A DNA stretch of 64,000 nt from Paenalicyclobacillus macrosporangiidus. Lineage in GTDB: Bacteria > Bacillota > Bacilli > Alicyclobacillales > Alicyclobacillaceae. Under the pieces are notes generated by a model that was given only the letters and a program-made list of their open reading frames with translations, was not told the origin of the DNA and did not search any database. Location: assembly GCF_900116805.1 (NCBI RefSeq), contig NZ_FPBV01000001.1:434001-498000 (forward strand), in the 5' to 3' direction. Numbering within the stretch: position 1 is the first letter of the stretch; each line of letters begins with the position of its first letter. This document shows positions 40,510-49,573 of this stretch, piece after piece. Made by a program: the position numbers and the translations under genes.

Positions 40510-41750
40510 GCTTCGCATGGGGCCGGTTCAGCAAGAAGCAGCTCGACTCCATCCGGAATTCCACGGCGCGCCTGAACATCTGGGAAGGCGCGGTGCGAAG
40601 CGGCAAAACCATCGCAAGCGTTGTGCGGTGGCTGGACTTTCTCGCCACGGGCCCGCCCGGCGACCTGCTCATGGCCGGGAAGACGGAGCGGACGCTGCGG
40701 CGAAACATCCTGAACCCGCTGGAGGAAATCCTGGGGCCGCGCCTTTTCCGGTACAACGCTGGCGAGGGCGAGGCCTTCATTTGCGGCCGGCGGGTGTACG
40801 TGGCCGGTGCCAACGATGAGCGGGCCGAGAACAAGATCCGAGGGATGACGCTGGCCGGGGCCTACGGCGACGAGGTCACGCTATGGCCCGAGAGCTTCTT
40901 CCGGATGCTCACGTCCCGCCTGTCGGTGCCGGGGGCCAAGTTCTTCGGGACCACAAACCCGGACAGCCCGTTCCACTGGCTCAAGACCGAGTACCTGGAC
41001 CGCGAAGGCCTGGACCTGAAGGCCTGGCATTTCGTGCTTGAGGACAATCTGAACCTCGACCCGGAGTTCGTGGCCAACCTCAAGCGCGAGTACACAGGCC
41101 TCTGGTACAAGCGGTTCATCCTGGGCCTGTGGGTGCAGGCCGAGGGTGCCGTTTACGATATGTGGGACGAAGCGCGGCACGTGGTCCGCGAGATCCCGCA
41201 CCCGCACGAGTGCGACCGGCTGATCGCCGGTGGAGACTACGGGACCGCGAACCCGACGACGCTGCAGCTCATCGGCCGGTACGAGCGGCGCTGGTACGTC
41301 CTGCGGGAGTATTACTTCCACAGCCGGGACGAGGGCCGACAGAAGACGGACGCGCAGTATGCCGACGACGTGGAGGCCTGGCTTGGCGACGTTCGGGACC
41401 GTGTGACCATCTACCTGGACCCGGCGGCCGCCTCGTTCATCCTGCAGCTGCGGCGGCGAGGCCTGCATGTCGTGGAGGCAGATAACTCGGTCCTGGAGGG
41501 CATTCAGCTCGTCTCTCGGCTGCTGGCCGAGGAAAACCTGCTGGTGCACGAATCCTGCACGCACCTGCGACGTGAGTTCGCGAGCTACGTGTGGGACCCG
41601 AAAGCACAGCAGCGAGGCGAGGACAAGCCGCTCAAGCGGAACGACCACGCGCTGGACTCGGTGCGATATGCCCTGTACACGCACCTGCAGAATCCGCCGC
41701 TGGATGACGACATCCGCGAGGCGCTGAAGGGGGTGAGATTCTATGCCTGA
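40506..41750 (+). CDS. terL: terminase large subunit (PBSX family)
   Basis: 414 residues. The ATPase domain has Walker A WEGAVRSGKTIAS (about 26-38) and Walker B-type LAGAYGDEVTLW. The nuclease domain has aspartates in IAGGDYGTANPT and VTIYLDPAAAS, and in DHALDSVRYAL. It drives headful packaging and cuts the concatemer. Confidence 0.93.
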   Translation: MSFAWGRFSKKQLDSIRNSTARLNIWEGAVRSGKTIASVVRWLDFLATGPPGDLLMAGKTERTLRRNILNPLEEILGPRLFRYNAGEGEAFICGRRVYVAGANDERAENKIRGMTLAGAYGDEVTLWPESFFRMLTSRLSVPGAKFFGTTNPDSPFHWLKTEYLDREGLDLKAWHFVLEDNLNLDPEFVANLKREYTGLWYKRFILGLWVQAEGAVYDMWDEARHVVREIPHPHECDRLIAGGDYGTANPTTLQLIGRYERRWYVLREYYFHSRDEGRQKTDAQYADDVEAWLGDVRDRVTIYLDPAAASFILQLRRRGLHVVEADNSVLEGIQLVSRLLAEENLLVHESCTHLRREFASYVWDPKAQQRGEDKPLKRNDHALDSVRYALYTHLQNPPLDDDIREALKGVRFYA

Positions 41751-43263
41751 GGTGAGGACGAAAACCGTGCGACAGACCTGGTGGCGGCGCGCCCTGGGCG
41801 AGATCAACGCGCTCCGGCAGCAGATCTGGACCGTGTCGGATTACTACGTGCCGTACACGCTCGACAGCTCGCGAGTGGACTACCAGTTGGCGCGGGATCT
41901 GTACCGCAACACGAACGAGAAGTACAAGCTGGGCGCGGCGTTCGCCAAGCCAATCATCAACACCACGGCCGGGTTCATGGGCGTGCCGCACTTCTCGCAC
42001 GACGATCCCGATGCGGACCAGGCGCTGGAGGAACACTTCACCCGCTGGCGAGGCAAGCTCCTGCGGGCCGTGCGCAACACCCTGCGGGACGGCGATGTGT
42101 TCGTGCAGCTGTCGCGGTATCCCGATAAGTTCAGCCAGCAGCCACGGTTCCAGCTGCAGCTGATCCCGCCTGAGTGGGTAGTGCCGGTCCTGGACCCGAT
42201 AACCGGGGAGTGGGCCGAGGTCGTCATCCGGCACCCGGTAGTCATAAAAGACGAGAACGGCAGACCCGTGGAGCAGTATGTGGTCGAGGAAAAGTGGACG
42301 CCGGAGCAGCACATCATCACAGCCGACACCCGGGCCCCGGCCGACGTGAAGGCACAGGACAAAACGGAGAGCAACCCGTGGGGATTCATCCCTATCGTCC
42401 ACTTCCGGAACGAGTCCGAGGAATACCAGCTGTACGGCGTCAGTGAGCTGGAGGCCGTCGAGCCGTTCATGAAGGCGTATCATGACGTGATGCTGTTCGC
42501 CGTGCAGGGGTCCAAGCTGTTCAGCCGTCCCAAGGTCAAGTTCAAGCTGAAGGACGTCCAGAAGTTCCTGGCGGACAACTTCTCGGCCGACGAGATCAAC
42601 TCCAAGAAGCTGAATTTCGCCGGTAAAGAGATCTTTTTCATGCAGGAGGGCGACGACGCCGAGTTCATCACGGCCGACTCGGGACTGGCAGGGGTCACGA
42701 CGCTGCTCAAATTCCTGTTTTTCTGTATCGTCGACGTCACCGAGACGCCGGAGTTCGCCTTCGGGACGGCGGTCCAGTCGTCCAAGGCCTCGGTGTCCGA
42801 GCAAATGGTCCCGCTCATGCGGAAAATCCACCGCAAGCGCGGGCAGTTCGAGGAACCGTTCGGCGAGCTGGGCTCGATGTTCCTGGCCATGTGGACCAAG
42901 GTCGAGAACCGGTCGCTCGACTCCCTGGACGTGCGAATGGAATGGGACGAGGTCAGCCCGCAGGACGACGCGGAGATCGCGCAGACCATCAACACGCTCA
43001 TCAATGGCCTGTCCACCGGCGTGGAGGCGGGGCTTATCTCCATCGACGCGGCGGCCGAATTCCTGCGCGACTTCGTGCCGAAGATGCTGCCGTGGGTGGA
43101 CCCGGAGGCCGACGAGGATGAGCGCCGCCGTGTCGAGCGCAGCTTCGCCCTTGTACAGCGTCTGAGAGACGGGACAGGTATAGATGTACCACCGAGCGAT
43201 CAAAACGCGCCACAGGGGCAGCCAGGGGCAAATCCGGCGGGGTCTGATGGCGGTGTCGCCTGA
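41743..43263 (+). CDS. portal protein
   Basis: 506 residues, SPP1 gp6-like portal of the DNA entry vertex. Portal features: the N-terminal WWRRALGEINALRQQIWTVSDYYVPY, INTTAGFMG, the central WGFIPIVHFRNE, and a long helical stem region with SGLAGVTTLLKF. Overlaps terL by eight bases and ends in a Gln/Pro/Gly-rich tail. Confidence 0.88.
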   Translation: MPEVRTKTVRQTWWRRALGEINALRQQIWTVSDYYVPYTLDSSRVDYQLARDLYRNTNEKYKLGAAFAKPIINTTAGFMGVPHFSHDDPDADQALEEHFTRWRGKLLRAVRNTLRDGDVFVQLSRYPDKFSQQPRFQLQLIPPEWVVPVLDPITGEWAEVVIRHPVVIKDENGRPVEQYVVEEKWTPEQHIITADTRAPADVKAQDKTESNPWGFIPIVHFRNESEEYQLYGVSELEAVEPFMKAYHDVMLFAVQGSKLFSRPKVKFKLKDVQKFLADNFSADEINSKKLNFAGKEIFFMQEGDDAEFITADSGLAGVTTLLKFLFFCIVDVTETPEFAFGTAVQSSKASVSEQMVPLMRKIHRKRGQFEEPFGELGSMFLAMWTKVENRSLDSLDVRMEWDEVSPQDDAEIAQTINTLINGLSTGVEAGLISIDAAAEFLRDFVPKMLPWVDPEADEDERRRVERSFALVQRLRDGTGIDVPPSDQNAPQGQPGANPAGSDGGVA

Positions 43264-45146
43264 TGGGCAAGGTCCTGACGCCGGGCGAGTGGTACGACCT
43301 GCTCCCGCGCAAGGATTACGCCGACTACCTGATGGCCGCTCGGGATCGCCTCACTAAGCAGGAGGCGGCAACCACGCGGCAGGTGAAGGCGGTCTACACG
43401 CGGGTGGCCAAACGTCTGCGGGCCCAGATCCAGGACGTGACGCCGGGGACGCTGCGGGCCGGGCACATGACCGCGCTGGCCAAGAAGCTGGAGCTGGCGG
43501 CCGACGAGCTGAACAAGGGCATTCTGGACGCGGTGTATGCCGGGATCAGATTGGCGGTGAAGGAGGCCACGGACGGCGCGGAACAGGTCGCGCTGGACGT
43601 GACCAAAGACGTCTTTGATACCGCGGCGGTGCGCGCGATGTTCGCCGCCATCAACGAGCAGGCGGTGCTTGCCGTGCTGGCCCGCACCCGGCACGACGGC
43701 CTCAAGGTTTCCGACCGAATCTGGCGCACGTCGCAAAGTGCCAGGGCGGCCCTGACGAGGATCGTCGAGGACGCGGTCGCGCAGGGCATGAACAGCCGGG
43801 TTCTCGCCCGCTATGTCCAGCAGTACATGCAGCCAGGGGTGTGGACCTCGCTCAAAGACGAGACGCGGCAGCGCCTCGGTGTGCCACGCAACATCAGCAT
43901 GGAGGCCATGCGCCTGGCGGTGACCGAGCTGCACCACGCCTTTCATGAAGGTGCGCTCCAATCCTACCGAGCGACACCGAGCTATGAAGGCGTATACTGG
44001 AGGTTAAGTAACTCGCATCCGAAGCCGGACATATGCGACACCTATGCCACGCACGGCGGGAACGGCTTCTGGAAAGAGGGCGACGAGCCGAGCAAGCCGC
44101 ACCCGTGGTGCCGGTGCACGGTGGTGCCTCGCCTGGAGGACACGGACCAGTTCGTCCGGAGGCTCCGGCAGTGGGCCGACAATCCTCAGTCTCAACCAGA
44201 CATCGAAGCGTGGTACAATGGCCTGCCGAGGCAGTTCCTGCGGCGGCCCGGGAGACTGGACAGGACCGTGCAGGTGTCCATTCCGGGTCTGTTGGAGCAG
44301 CAGCGCCCAAGCGTGCCGAAGTACGTGCAAGATGCACTGGACCGGATGGCACGCGGGACGAGTACACTGGCCGATGTGCTGGAGGTCGGACGCATTCTGC
44401 GGCAAGAGGTGGACCGGCGTATATCCGACATCAAAAGCCGCGTCGAGGCCATTTTGCAGCAGAAAAACAAGCTGGCGGCGGAGATCTACAAGGCGAACAG
44501 AAGGCGAGATCAGGAGGCCGTGCAGAAGCTCATGGCGGAGTTTGATCGCCTGTCGACGGAGTTCAAGGCCGAACTCGGTAAGCTGCAGAATGCCGCCGAG
44601 ATCGTCCGCGATGTCCTGGACCCGGTGCGCCGGATGAACGATGACACTGAGATCGCCGTCCTGGTAGTTTCGGACGAGGAAGCCGTGCAACGGATCAAGG
44701 GGCAGCTTCGCTACCTGCCGAAAGATTGGGTCGATGCCTTCCGCGGCCGGCAGATCTTTGCGAAAATGAGCACAGAGAGATCGTACTACCAACGGGGTGG
44801 AATGGCAGAGACGATATCTCTGCGGTCTTCGGCTAGTCCGTCTGTGACGCTGCATGAGTTGACGCACCGTTGCGAGGCCTGGGTGCCGAAGCTGCTGCAA
44901 ATGGAGCAGGCGTTCTACGAATACCGGACGGCGGGTGAACCTCTCAAGTGGCTCGGCCCAGGGTATGATCCGACCGAAGTGACGCGCTTCGACCGGTTCA
45001 CGGAGCCGTACATGGGCAAGGATTACGGCGGCAGGGCGTATGAACTCATGAGCATGGGCTTGGAAATGGTGTTCTACGGATTGTACGAACCCGAGCGCGA
45101 TCCCGAATATGTCGCCTGGGTGTTGGGGGTGCTGGCAACGGCATGA
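43263..45146 (+). CDS. MuF-type minor head protein with C-terminal metallopeptidase domain
   Basis: 627 residues. The first 300 are a SPP1 gp7/MuF minor head protein: helical N-terminus, then RLAVTELHHAFHEGAL and SNSHPKPDICDTYATHG ... SKPHPWCRCTVVP. A helical linker (320-470) follows. The last 110 residues contain H531-E-x-x-H535 (LHELTHRCEAW) and downstream Glu 594 and 601 in RAYELMSMGLEMVFYG, a zincin-like metallopeptidase pattern. Such C-terminal extensions are known as MuF polymorphic toxins of temperate phages. The start overlaps the portal stop. Confidence 0.87.
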   Translation: MGKVLTPGEWYDLLPRKDYADYLMAARDRLTKQEAATTRQVKAVYTRVAKRLRAQIQDVTPGTLRAGHMTALAKKLELAADELNKGILDAVYAGIRLAVKEATDGAEQVALDVTKDVFDTAAVRAMFAAINEQAVLAVLARTRHDGLKVSDRIWRTSQSARAALTRIVEDAVAQGMNSRVLARYVQQYMQPGVWTSLKDETRQRLGVPRNISMEAMRLAVTELHHAFHEGALQSYRATPSYEGVYWRLSNSHPKPDICDTYATHGGNGFWKEGDEPSKPHPWCRCTVVPRLEDTDQFVRRLRQWADNPQSQPDIEAWYNGLPRQFLRRPGRLDRTVQVSIPGLLEQQRPSVPKYVQDALDRMARGTSTLADVLEVGRILRQEVDRRISDIKSRVEAILQQKNKLAAEIYKANRRRDQEAVQKLMAEFDRLSTEFKAELGKLQNAAEIVRDVLDPVRRMNDDTEIAVLVVSDEEAVQRIKGQLRYLPKDWVDAFRGRQIFAKMSTERSYYQRGGMAETISLRSSASPSVTLHELTHRCEAWVPKLLQMEQAFYEYRTAGEPLKWLGPGYDPTEVTRFDRFTEPYMGKDYGGRAYELMSMGLEMVFYGLYEPERDPEYVAWVLGVLATA

Positions 45147-45442
45147 AGTTCACGGCACGATTCCGATGGAGATCTGCAAAAGAGGTCGCAGAGGTCACAT
45201 GGGAGGATGGAAGGCTTTCCGGTGACCCTGTTTTGACGCGGCTCATCGAGTCGACGGCCAGGGGCCTGGAGGGCATGCCGATAGGCTTCCCGACAGGGGG
45301 ACAGACGGTGACGGACCACCTGAGTGATCCGTTCTCGGCCCTGTACATCATGCGGTTCCGCCTGCCGGAGCCGATAGAATTCCTTGACGCGGGCGGCGAG
45401 GTGCCAACCCTGCCGCCCGTGCCGGATGGGGCGATACCATGA
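45143..45442 (+). CDS. small protein behind the MuF metallopeptidase
   Basis: 99 residues, beginning KFTARFRWRSAKEVAEVTWE and ending in an acidic Pro-rich tail. Overlaps the MuF stop (ATGA), so it is coupled. No family recognised. It could be an immunity protein for the MuF domain or just a small virion protein. Confidence 0.6.
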   Translation: MKFTARFRWRSAKEVAEVTWEDGRLSGDPVLTRLIESTARGLEGMPIGFPTGGQTVTDHLSDPFSALYIMRFRLPEPIEFLDAGGEVPTLPPVPDGAIP

Positions 45443-45672
45443 TGCACGAACGATGGCCAAAAGGCATGACGCCGCCCACACCTGAGACACCCGAATCGGT
45501 CAGCCGTCCCGTGACGCTGGCCGATTTCAATTATGTCGGCGAAATCCAGCGCGCGATCACGTCCCTGCCGTTCGGCATTCGAGTGGTGGCCTGCCACGTC
45601 GAGGAACACGATGGTGAGCCGCCGCGTGTGAGCCTTGCGCTCGAGATCACCGAAAGGAGGGAGGCCAAATGA
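45439..45672 (+). CDS. hypothetical phage protein
   Basis: 77 residues, overlapping both neighbours by four bases. Pro/Thr-rich start, then a small alpha/beta unit (FGIRVVACHVEEHDG, VSLALEITERRE). No family recognised. Confidence 0.55.
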   Translation: MMHERWPKGMTPPTPETPESVSRPVTLADFNYVGEIQRAITSLPFGIRVVACHVEEHDGEPPRVSLALEITERREAK

Positions 45673-45821
45673 GCGGGCACATCAGCCGGTACAATCCGCA
45701 ATCGCGCACCTTCGTCCGCCAGGGCCAGAGCGGACAGTGGCAGCCGAAGGTCCTGACGCAGCGGCCGGCAGAGCGAACCACGCTGAACGCGGTCTCGCCT
45801 GCGACAAACACCACAAAGTAG
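45669..45821 (+). CDS. very small phage protein
   Basis: 50 residues starting within the previous stop (ATGA) after AAAGGAGGGAGG. Basic and Gln-rich (SRYNPQSRTFVRQGQSGQW), no structure predicted. A terminator follows at once. Confidence 0.5.
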   Translation: MSGHISRYNPQSRTFVRQGQSGQWQPKVLTQRPAERTTLNAVSPATNTTK

Positions 45822-45825
45822 CGAG

Positions 45826-45850
45826 AAGCGCCGTAAACCCGGCGCTTTTC
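45826..45850 (+). terminator. terminator inside the late operon
   Basis: AAGCGCCG (45826-45833) and CGGCGCTT (45840-45847) form an eight-pair stem with a TTTTC tail, between the small head genes and the protease-scaffold gene. It probably lowers downstream transcription or marks a module edge. Confidence 0.7.
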
Positions 45851-45875
45851 TAATGCCTGAAAGGAGGTGAGGGGA

Positions 45876-47384
45876 TTGGCGTTTCGGATTGACAAGAACA
45901 CGGTCAGCTCGAAGGCCTGGGGCGACGTGGACAAGACGGCGCTGCGCAACCGCCTGGTGCAAGGCCTCGAAAACAACGAGTCCGGCGTGCAGGCGGCCAT
46001 CCGCGAGGTGTACGCGGTCATCAAGTCCAGCGACCTGACGGATACGCCCTCCGCGACCTGGTGGGGCCCGCACCATGAGGTCCAGGACGATGGCACCGTA
46101 GTGCTCAACCGGGAAGGCCTCGGGGCGGCCGCGGCGGCGCTGGCCGGTGCGCGTGCGAACCCGGACCTGACAGCCGAGCAGAAGCGCGAAGCCGCGCGGC
46201 ACCTGATCAGGCACTACCGGGATCTCAACGAGACTCCGCCGGACAGCCTGCTGCAGCTGGCCGGACAGTCCGCAAGCGGTGAGATGGTGCGCCTCACGGC
46301 GGCCGTCTCCGGCGAGATGCGCGTCGAGGACGTCCCGGTCGCGCCGTGGGCCGATCTCGCCAAGATCAAGGCGGGCGACGACGATCCCATGGAGGTGGTC
46401 GTCGAGGTCCCGGCCGGGAAGTCGAAGCGCGGCTGGAACTACCGCCCGGAGGCCCTGCAGCGCATTGTCGGCGAGGTCATGTCCACTGGCCTGCCTGGGT
46501 TCCTCGGCCATCAAAAGGCAGAGGACGTCAGCACGCAGTTTCTCCCACCCGCCACGCACTGGGTCGGGGCCAAGTGGGAGAACGGCAAGGCGTATTTCCG
46601 CGGCGTCATCGACAAGGCTGCGGCCGACCTGAAGCGGTGGATCCGCGCCGGGGTCATCCGCCAGGTGTCCATCTTTGGGATGCCCAAGCTGTCCAGGTCG
46701 GCGACGGGCGAGATCGACGTGGTGGACTATCAACCGTTGTCCATCGACTGGACGCCGCTCAACCGGGCCGGGATGCCGACGTCGGTGGTGGCGGTCGGTG
46801 AGATGGACAGCACTCTCGGCGGTATAGAACCGCCCAATCACGGAGGTGGTCAAACGATGAACCTGCAGGAGCTTCTTGCCCAGCTGCGCCAGCAGCTGCA
46901 GGCGAAGAACACGACGATGGCCGCGATCTGCGGCGAGATGGGCTGGAACTTTCAGAACCTGGCCAAGGAGATCGGCGGCGAACAATACCGCGCGCTGGAG
47001 GCCAGGGCGAATGCGGTCGGTGAGATGGCCGAACTGTTTGGCATCGGCCGAGACGCGCAGCCGGAGGCGGTTGTATCCGCCGCAAAGGCAGCGCGCGAGG
47101 TACAGCTGCAGCAGGCCCGCCAGGCGCACGAACAGCTCATCGACAAGGTGGTCGGTGAGATGGTGGTCGCTGAGGCCGCCCGTCCGCTGGTCAAGCGCAT
47201 GCTCCGGGTCGATGACAACGCCGACGAGGCGGCGATCCGCAAGGCCGTGGGCGAAATGCTGGAGCAGGAGGACGTCAAGACGGCGCTGTCCAGCCTGTTC
47301 AGCTCTGCGCCGGTTCGTGGCCGCCATGACAACCGCGCAAGCGGCAGCACGGATGGTCTCGCGGTTCAGCGCGTGTCCATCTAA
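45876..47384 (+). CDS. prohead protease-scaffold fusion protein
   Basis: About 502 residues from TTG 45876 (AAAGGAGG seven bases upstream). The middle part looks like a phage prohead protease: DDDPMEVVVEVPAGKSKRGWNY, GLPGFLGHQ, THWVGAKWENGKAYFRGVI and a late VSIFGMPK. The C-terminal 175 residues are coiled-coil scaffold. The tripeptide GEM recurs at about 135, 146, 308, 353, 382, 427 and 459. Catalytic residues cannot be fixed with confidence. An internal start lies at 46857. Confidence 0.7.
   Translation: MAFRIDKNTVSSKAWGDVDKTALRNRLVQGLENNESGVQAAIREVYAVIKSSDLTDTPSATWWGPHHEVQDDGTVVLNREGLGAAAAALAGARANPDLTAEQKREAARHLIRHYRDLNETPPDSLLQLAGQSASGEMVRLTAAVSGEMRVEDVPVAPWADLAKIKAGDDDPMEVVVEVPAGKSKRGWNYRPEALQRIVGEVMSTGLPGFLGHQKAEDVSTQFLPPATHWVGAKWENGKAYFRGVIDKAAADLKRWIRAGVIRQVSIFGMPKLSRSATGEIDVVDYQPLSIDWTPLNRAGMPTSVVAVGEMDSTLGGIEPPNHGGGQTMNLQELLAQLRQQLQAKNTTMAAICGEMGWNFQNLAKEIGGEQYRALEARANAVGEMAELFGIGRDAQPEAVVSAAKAAREVQLQQARQAHEQLIDKVVGEMVVAEAARPLVKRMLRVDDNADEAAIRKAVGEMLEQEDVKTALSSLFSSAPVRGRHDNRASGSTDGLAVQRVSI
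46857..47384 (+). CDS. internal in-frame scaffold protein (nested start)
   Basis: ATG 46857 is preceded by CGGAGGTGGTCAAACG, a good ribosome site eight bases away and rare inside a gene. It would give a 175-residue scaffold (MNLQELLAQLRQQLQAKN ...) from within the protease gene, as in the lambda C/Nu3 and similar systems. Confidence 0.55.
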   Translation: MNLQELLAQLRQQLQAKNTTMAAICGEMGWNFQNLAKEIGGEQYRALEARANAVGEMAELFGIGRDAQPEAVVSAAKAAREVQLQQARQAHEQLIDKVVGEMVVAEAARPLVKRMLRVDDNADEAAIRKAVGEMLEQEDVKTALSSLFSSAPVRGRHDNRASGSTDGLAVQRVSI

Positions 47385-47411
47385 TCCACCACATTCTGGG
47401 AGGTGTTTTGA

Positions 47412-47747
47412 GTGGGGCGTTTTGTTGGTCATGGCAAGTCGGTGAAGGTGACGGCCTCTGCGGCTGTCAATCAGGGCGATTTCGTGCTGGCCGGTGGGTT
47501 CTTCGGCCTGGCCGTGAATAGCGCGGGCGCAGGTGAAGAAGTGGTGTTGAACATCGAGCAGGGCGAGTACGAGACCAGCCAGATCACGACGGCCGATGCG
47601 TTCAACGCGGGCGACCCGGTGTACTGGGACGACACGAACAAGAAGCTCACCACGGAGGCCGGGTCTGGCAACCGACTGGTGGGCCGCGTGACGGTCGCCA
47701 AGGACGCGAACAACGTCATCTGGTTCATGCTCGGGCCGCAGGTCTGA
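47412..47747 (+). CDS. capsid cement/decoration protein, DUF2190-like
   Basis: 111 residues, beta-rich: VKVTASAAVNQGDFVLAGGFFGLAV, FNAGDPVYWDDTNKKLTT and VGRVTVAKDANN. This pattern belongs to DUF2190 proteins, which sit on capsids or stabilise them. GTG start; lies just before the major capsid gene. Confidence 0.8.
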   Translation: MGRFVGHGKSVKVTASAAVNQGDFVLAGGFFGLAVNSAGAGEEVVLNIEQGEYETSQITTADAFNAGDPVYWDDTNKKLTTEAGSGNRLVGRVTVAKDANNVIWFMLGPQV

Positions 47748-47779
47748 GTCAAAACGCCAACAATGGAGGTGTAAGGTGA

Positions 47780-48826
47780 ATGCCGAAGGTCATTTCGCTT
47801 GAAACGCTGCGCGCACAGCGCCGCAAGGGGACGCATGAGCTGCGGATCCCGTATGTCTCGCCGACGGGCGAGATGAAGACGGTCCAGACCCGCATTGTCG
47901 AGGGCGAGATGGAGGTCTTTCAGCTGACCAAGCCCATCGGTGAGATGATCACCACCCCGGCGGGCCTTGACCAGCTGGTCCAGAAGACGGTCGTGGACCT
48001 GCAGCTGGGCCGTGAGCAGGTGCCGCTCTTGTATCAGCCGATCTACCGGCGGATCGCGGATTCCAACCTCACGGAGTTCGTGGACATTTCTCCGCTGGTC
48101 GGCGCTCGCGTTGTGTTCCTGCAGCACATGGAGCTGGAGGAAGTCAAGTTCGGGACCCGCGTGGTCGGCCCGAAGGACACGGTGCCCATCATCACGTATG
48201 CGGCCGGGTTCGAGTACACGGAGGACATCCAGGAGTGGGACAAGACCTGGCAGCTGGCCGAGCTGAACCGGGCCATGGGCGAGGCCTACAACGCCCTCTT
48301 GAACCACATCCACCTGTCGCCCATCATCACGTACAACTACCCGGCCAAGAACAAGACGGCCGCGTCGACGGAGGGCGCCACGTACCTGGAGAAGCTGCGC
48401 AACACGATCAAGCAGGGCCTGATCGACGCTTCTCAGGACAAGAACAAGGACACGCTCTCGCCGCGTCGTCCGACGATCCTGCTGGCGCACTCCAGCAACC
48501 AGTGGGACATCGAAGAAGCCCTGCAGCGGCAGCAGATCGGCGGGACCATCTACCCCGCGATCAGCCAGATCGACACGCTCATCTTCTACGATGGCTACAG
48601 CGTGACGGTCGGCGAGAAGACGTACACCTACCCGGGCGTCGATCCCGGCAAGGCGTACCTCATCGACCCGCAGAAGTACTTCGTCGAGCTGGTCAAGCAT
48701 GACCTGCGGGTGGACGCCTCTGGTCCGGACCTGAGCCGCCTGGTGGTGAGCCAGATCGTCGGGCGAGCCCGCCGTGGCGTGTACACGGCGCCTGCGAACG
48801 CGGTGCAGGAGCTGACCCTGCCCTAA
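47780..48826 (+). CDS. major capsid protein
   Basis: 348 residues with an HK97-like organisation. A charged N-terminal arm carries GEM at 30-32, 42-44 and 54-56. The body includes GFEYTEDIQEWDKTWQLAELNRAMG (E-loop/spine region) and a domain with LIFYDGYSVTVGEKTYTYPGV and KAYLIDPQKYFVELVKHDLRVD. Position after scaffold and cement genes supports the call. Confidence 0.87.
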   Translation: MPKVISLETLRAQRRKGTHELRIPYVSPTGEMKTVQTRIVEGEMEVFQLTKPIGEMITTPAGLDQLVQKTVVDLQLGREQVPLLYQPIYRRIADSNLTEFVDISPLVGARVVFLQHMELEEVKFGTRVVGPKDTVPIITYAAGFEYTEDIQEWDKTWQLAELNRAMGEAYNALLNHIHLSPIITYNYPAKNKTAASTEGATYLEKLRNTIKQGLIDASQDKNKDTLSPRRPTILLAHSSNQWDIEEALQRQQIGGTIYPAISQIDTLIFYDGYSVTVGEKTYTYPGVDPGKAYLIDPQKYFVELVKHDLRVDASGPDLSRLVVSQIVGRARRGVYTAPANAVQELTLP

Positions 48827-48842
48827 TCGGGGGTGATGGCGC

Positions 48843-49211
48843 ATGACGCCAACCGACGAGCTGCGCAATAAGCTGCGCCGGATGGTGGACGAGGTGATCC
48901 CGGCTGGCGGCTCGGACACCGACACCAGGTTCACCGACGCAGAGATCGACGAGCTGCTGACCGACGCCAGCACCATTGAGGACGCGGCAGCCGAGGGGTG
49001 GTTCCGCAAGGCGGCGCGGGCCATGAGCGAACGAGGGGGCCTCGAATCCAGCCAGGCTGGAGACGAGGCCCACAAGTTTGTCAGCCTGGAGGCCTACCGG
49101 GATCACTGCATGGCCATGTACCAGGCGTATAAGCAGCGGGTTCCGGGCCTCGGATCCCGCGTGTTTGAGTTCCAGCCGCCGGACGTGCTAGGGGGCTGCC
49201 AGAGTGGTTGA
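48843..49211 (+). CDS. head-tail connector protein
   Basis: 122 residues, helical: TDELRNKLRRMVDEVIPAGGSDTDTRFTDAEIDELL resembles gp15-type adaptors of SPP1-like phages. It sits directly after the capsid gene where adaptors are found. Overlaps the next gene. Confidence 0.65.
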   Translation: MTPTDELRNKLRRMVDEVIPAGGSDTDTRFTDAEIDELLTDASTIEDAAAEGWFRKAARAMSERGGLESSQAGDEAHKFVSLEAYRDHCMAMYQAYKQRVPGLGSRVFEFQPPDVLGGCQSG

Positions 49212-49572
49212 CGTGGTGTCGACGCTGCGCGCCGCCCATGCGCAGCTCATCGCGCAGAACCCGGTCACGGTCACGGTGGTGCGCAGCGACAGGCAGGACG
49301 ACGGCGCTGGCGGTTGGATCGAGCAGACGCGGTCATGGACGGTTGAGCTGCGCCTGGTGCCCGAGCACACCCAGCCTACGATCCAGACCAACGAGGCGGG
49401 CGTCATCGGCCTGACTGGGTGGTCCTTCTATGCGCCATGGGACGCGGACATCCAGGAGGACGACGAGTTTACGACCGACAGCGGCCGGAGATTCAACGTC
49501 ATCCGCGTTGAGCCGCGCTCATTCAATGGGCTTGTCTACGCGGTCAACGGCTCGGCCCAAGAGGTGACGTGA
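49204..49572 (+). CDS. head closure (stopper) protein
   Basis: 122 residues, beta-barrel type: VTVTVVRSDRQDDGAGGWIEQ, then DADIQEDDEFTTDSGRRFNVI. The pattern and order match SPP1 gp16/phage head-tail joining proteins that close the capsid after packaging. Confidence 0.7.
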   Translation: MVDVVSTLRAAHAQLIAQNPVTVTVVRSDRQDDGAGGWIEQTRSWTVELRLVPEHTQPTIQTNEAGVIGLTGWSFYAPWDADIQEDDEFTTDSGRRFNVIRVEPRSFNGLVYAVNGSAQEVT

Positions 49573-49573
49573 C

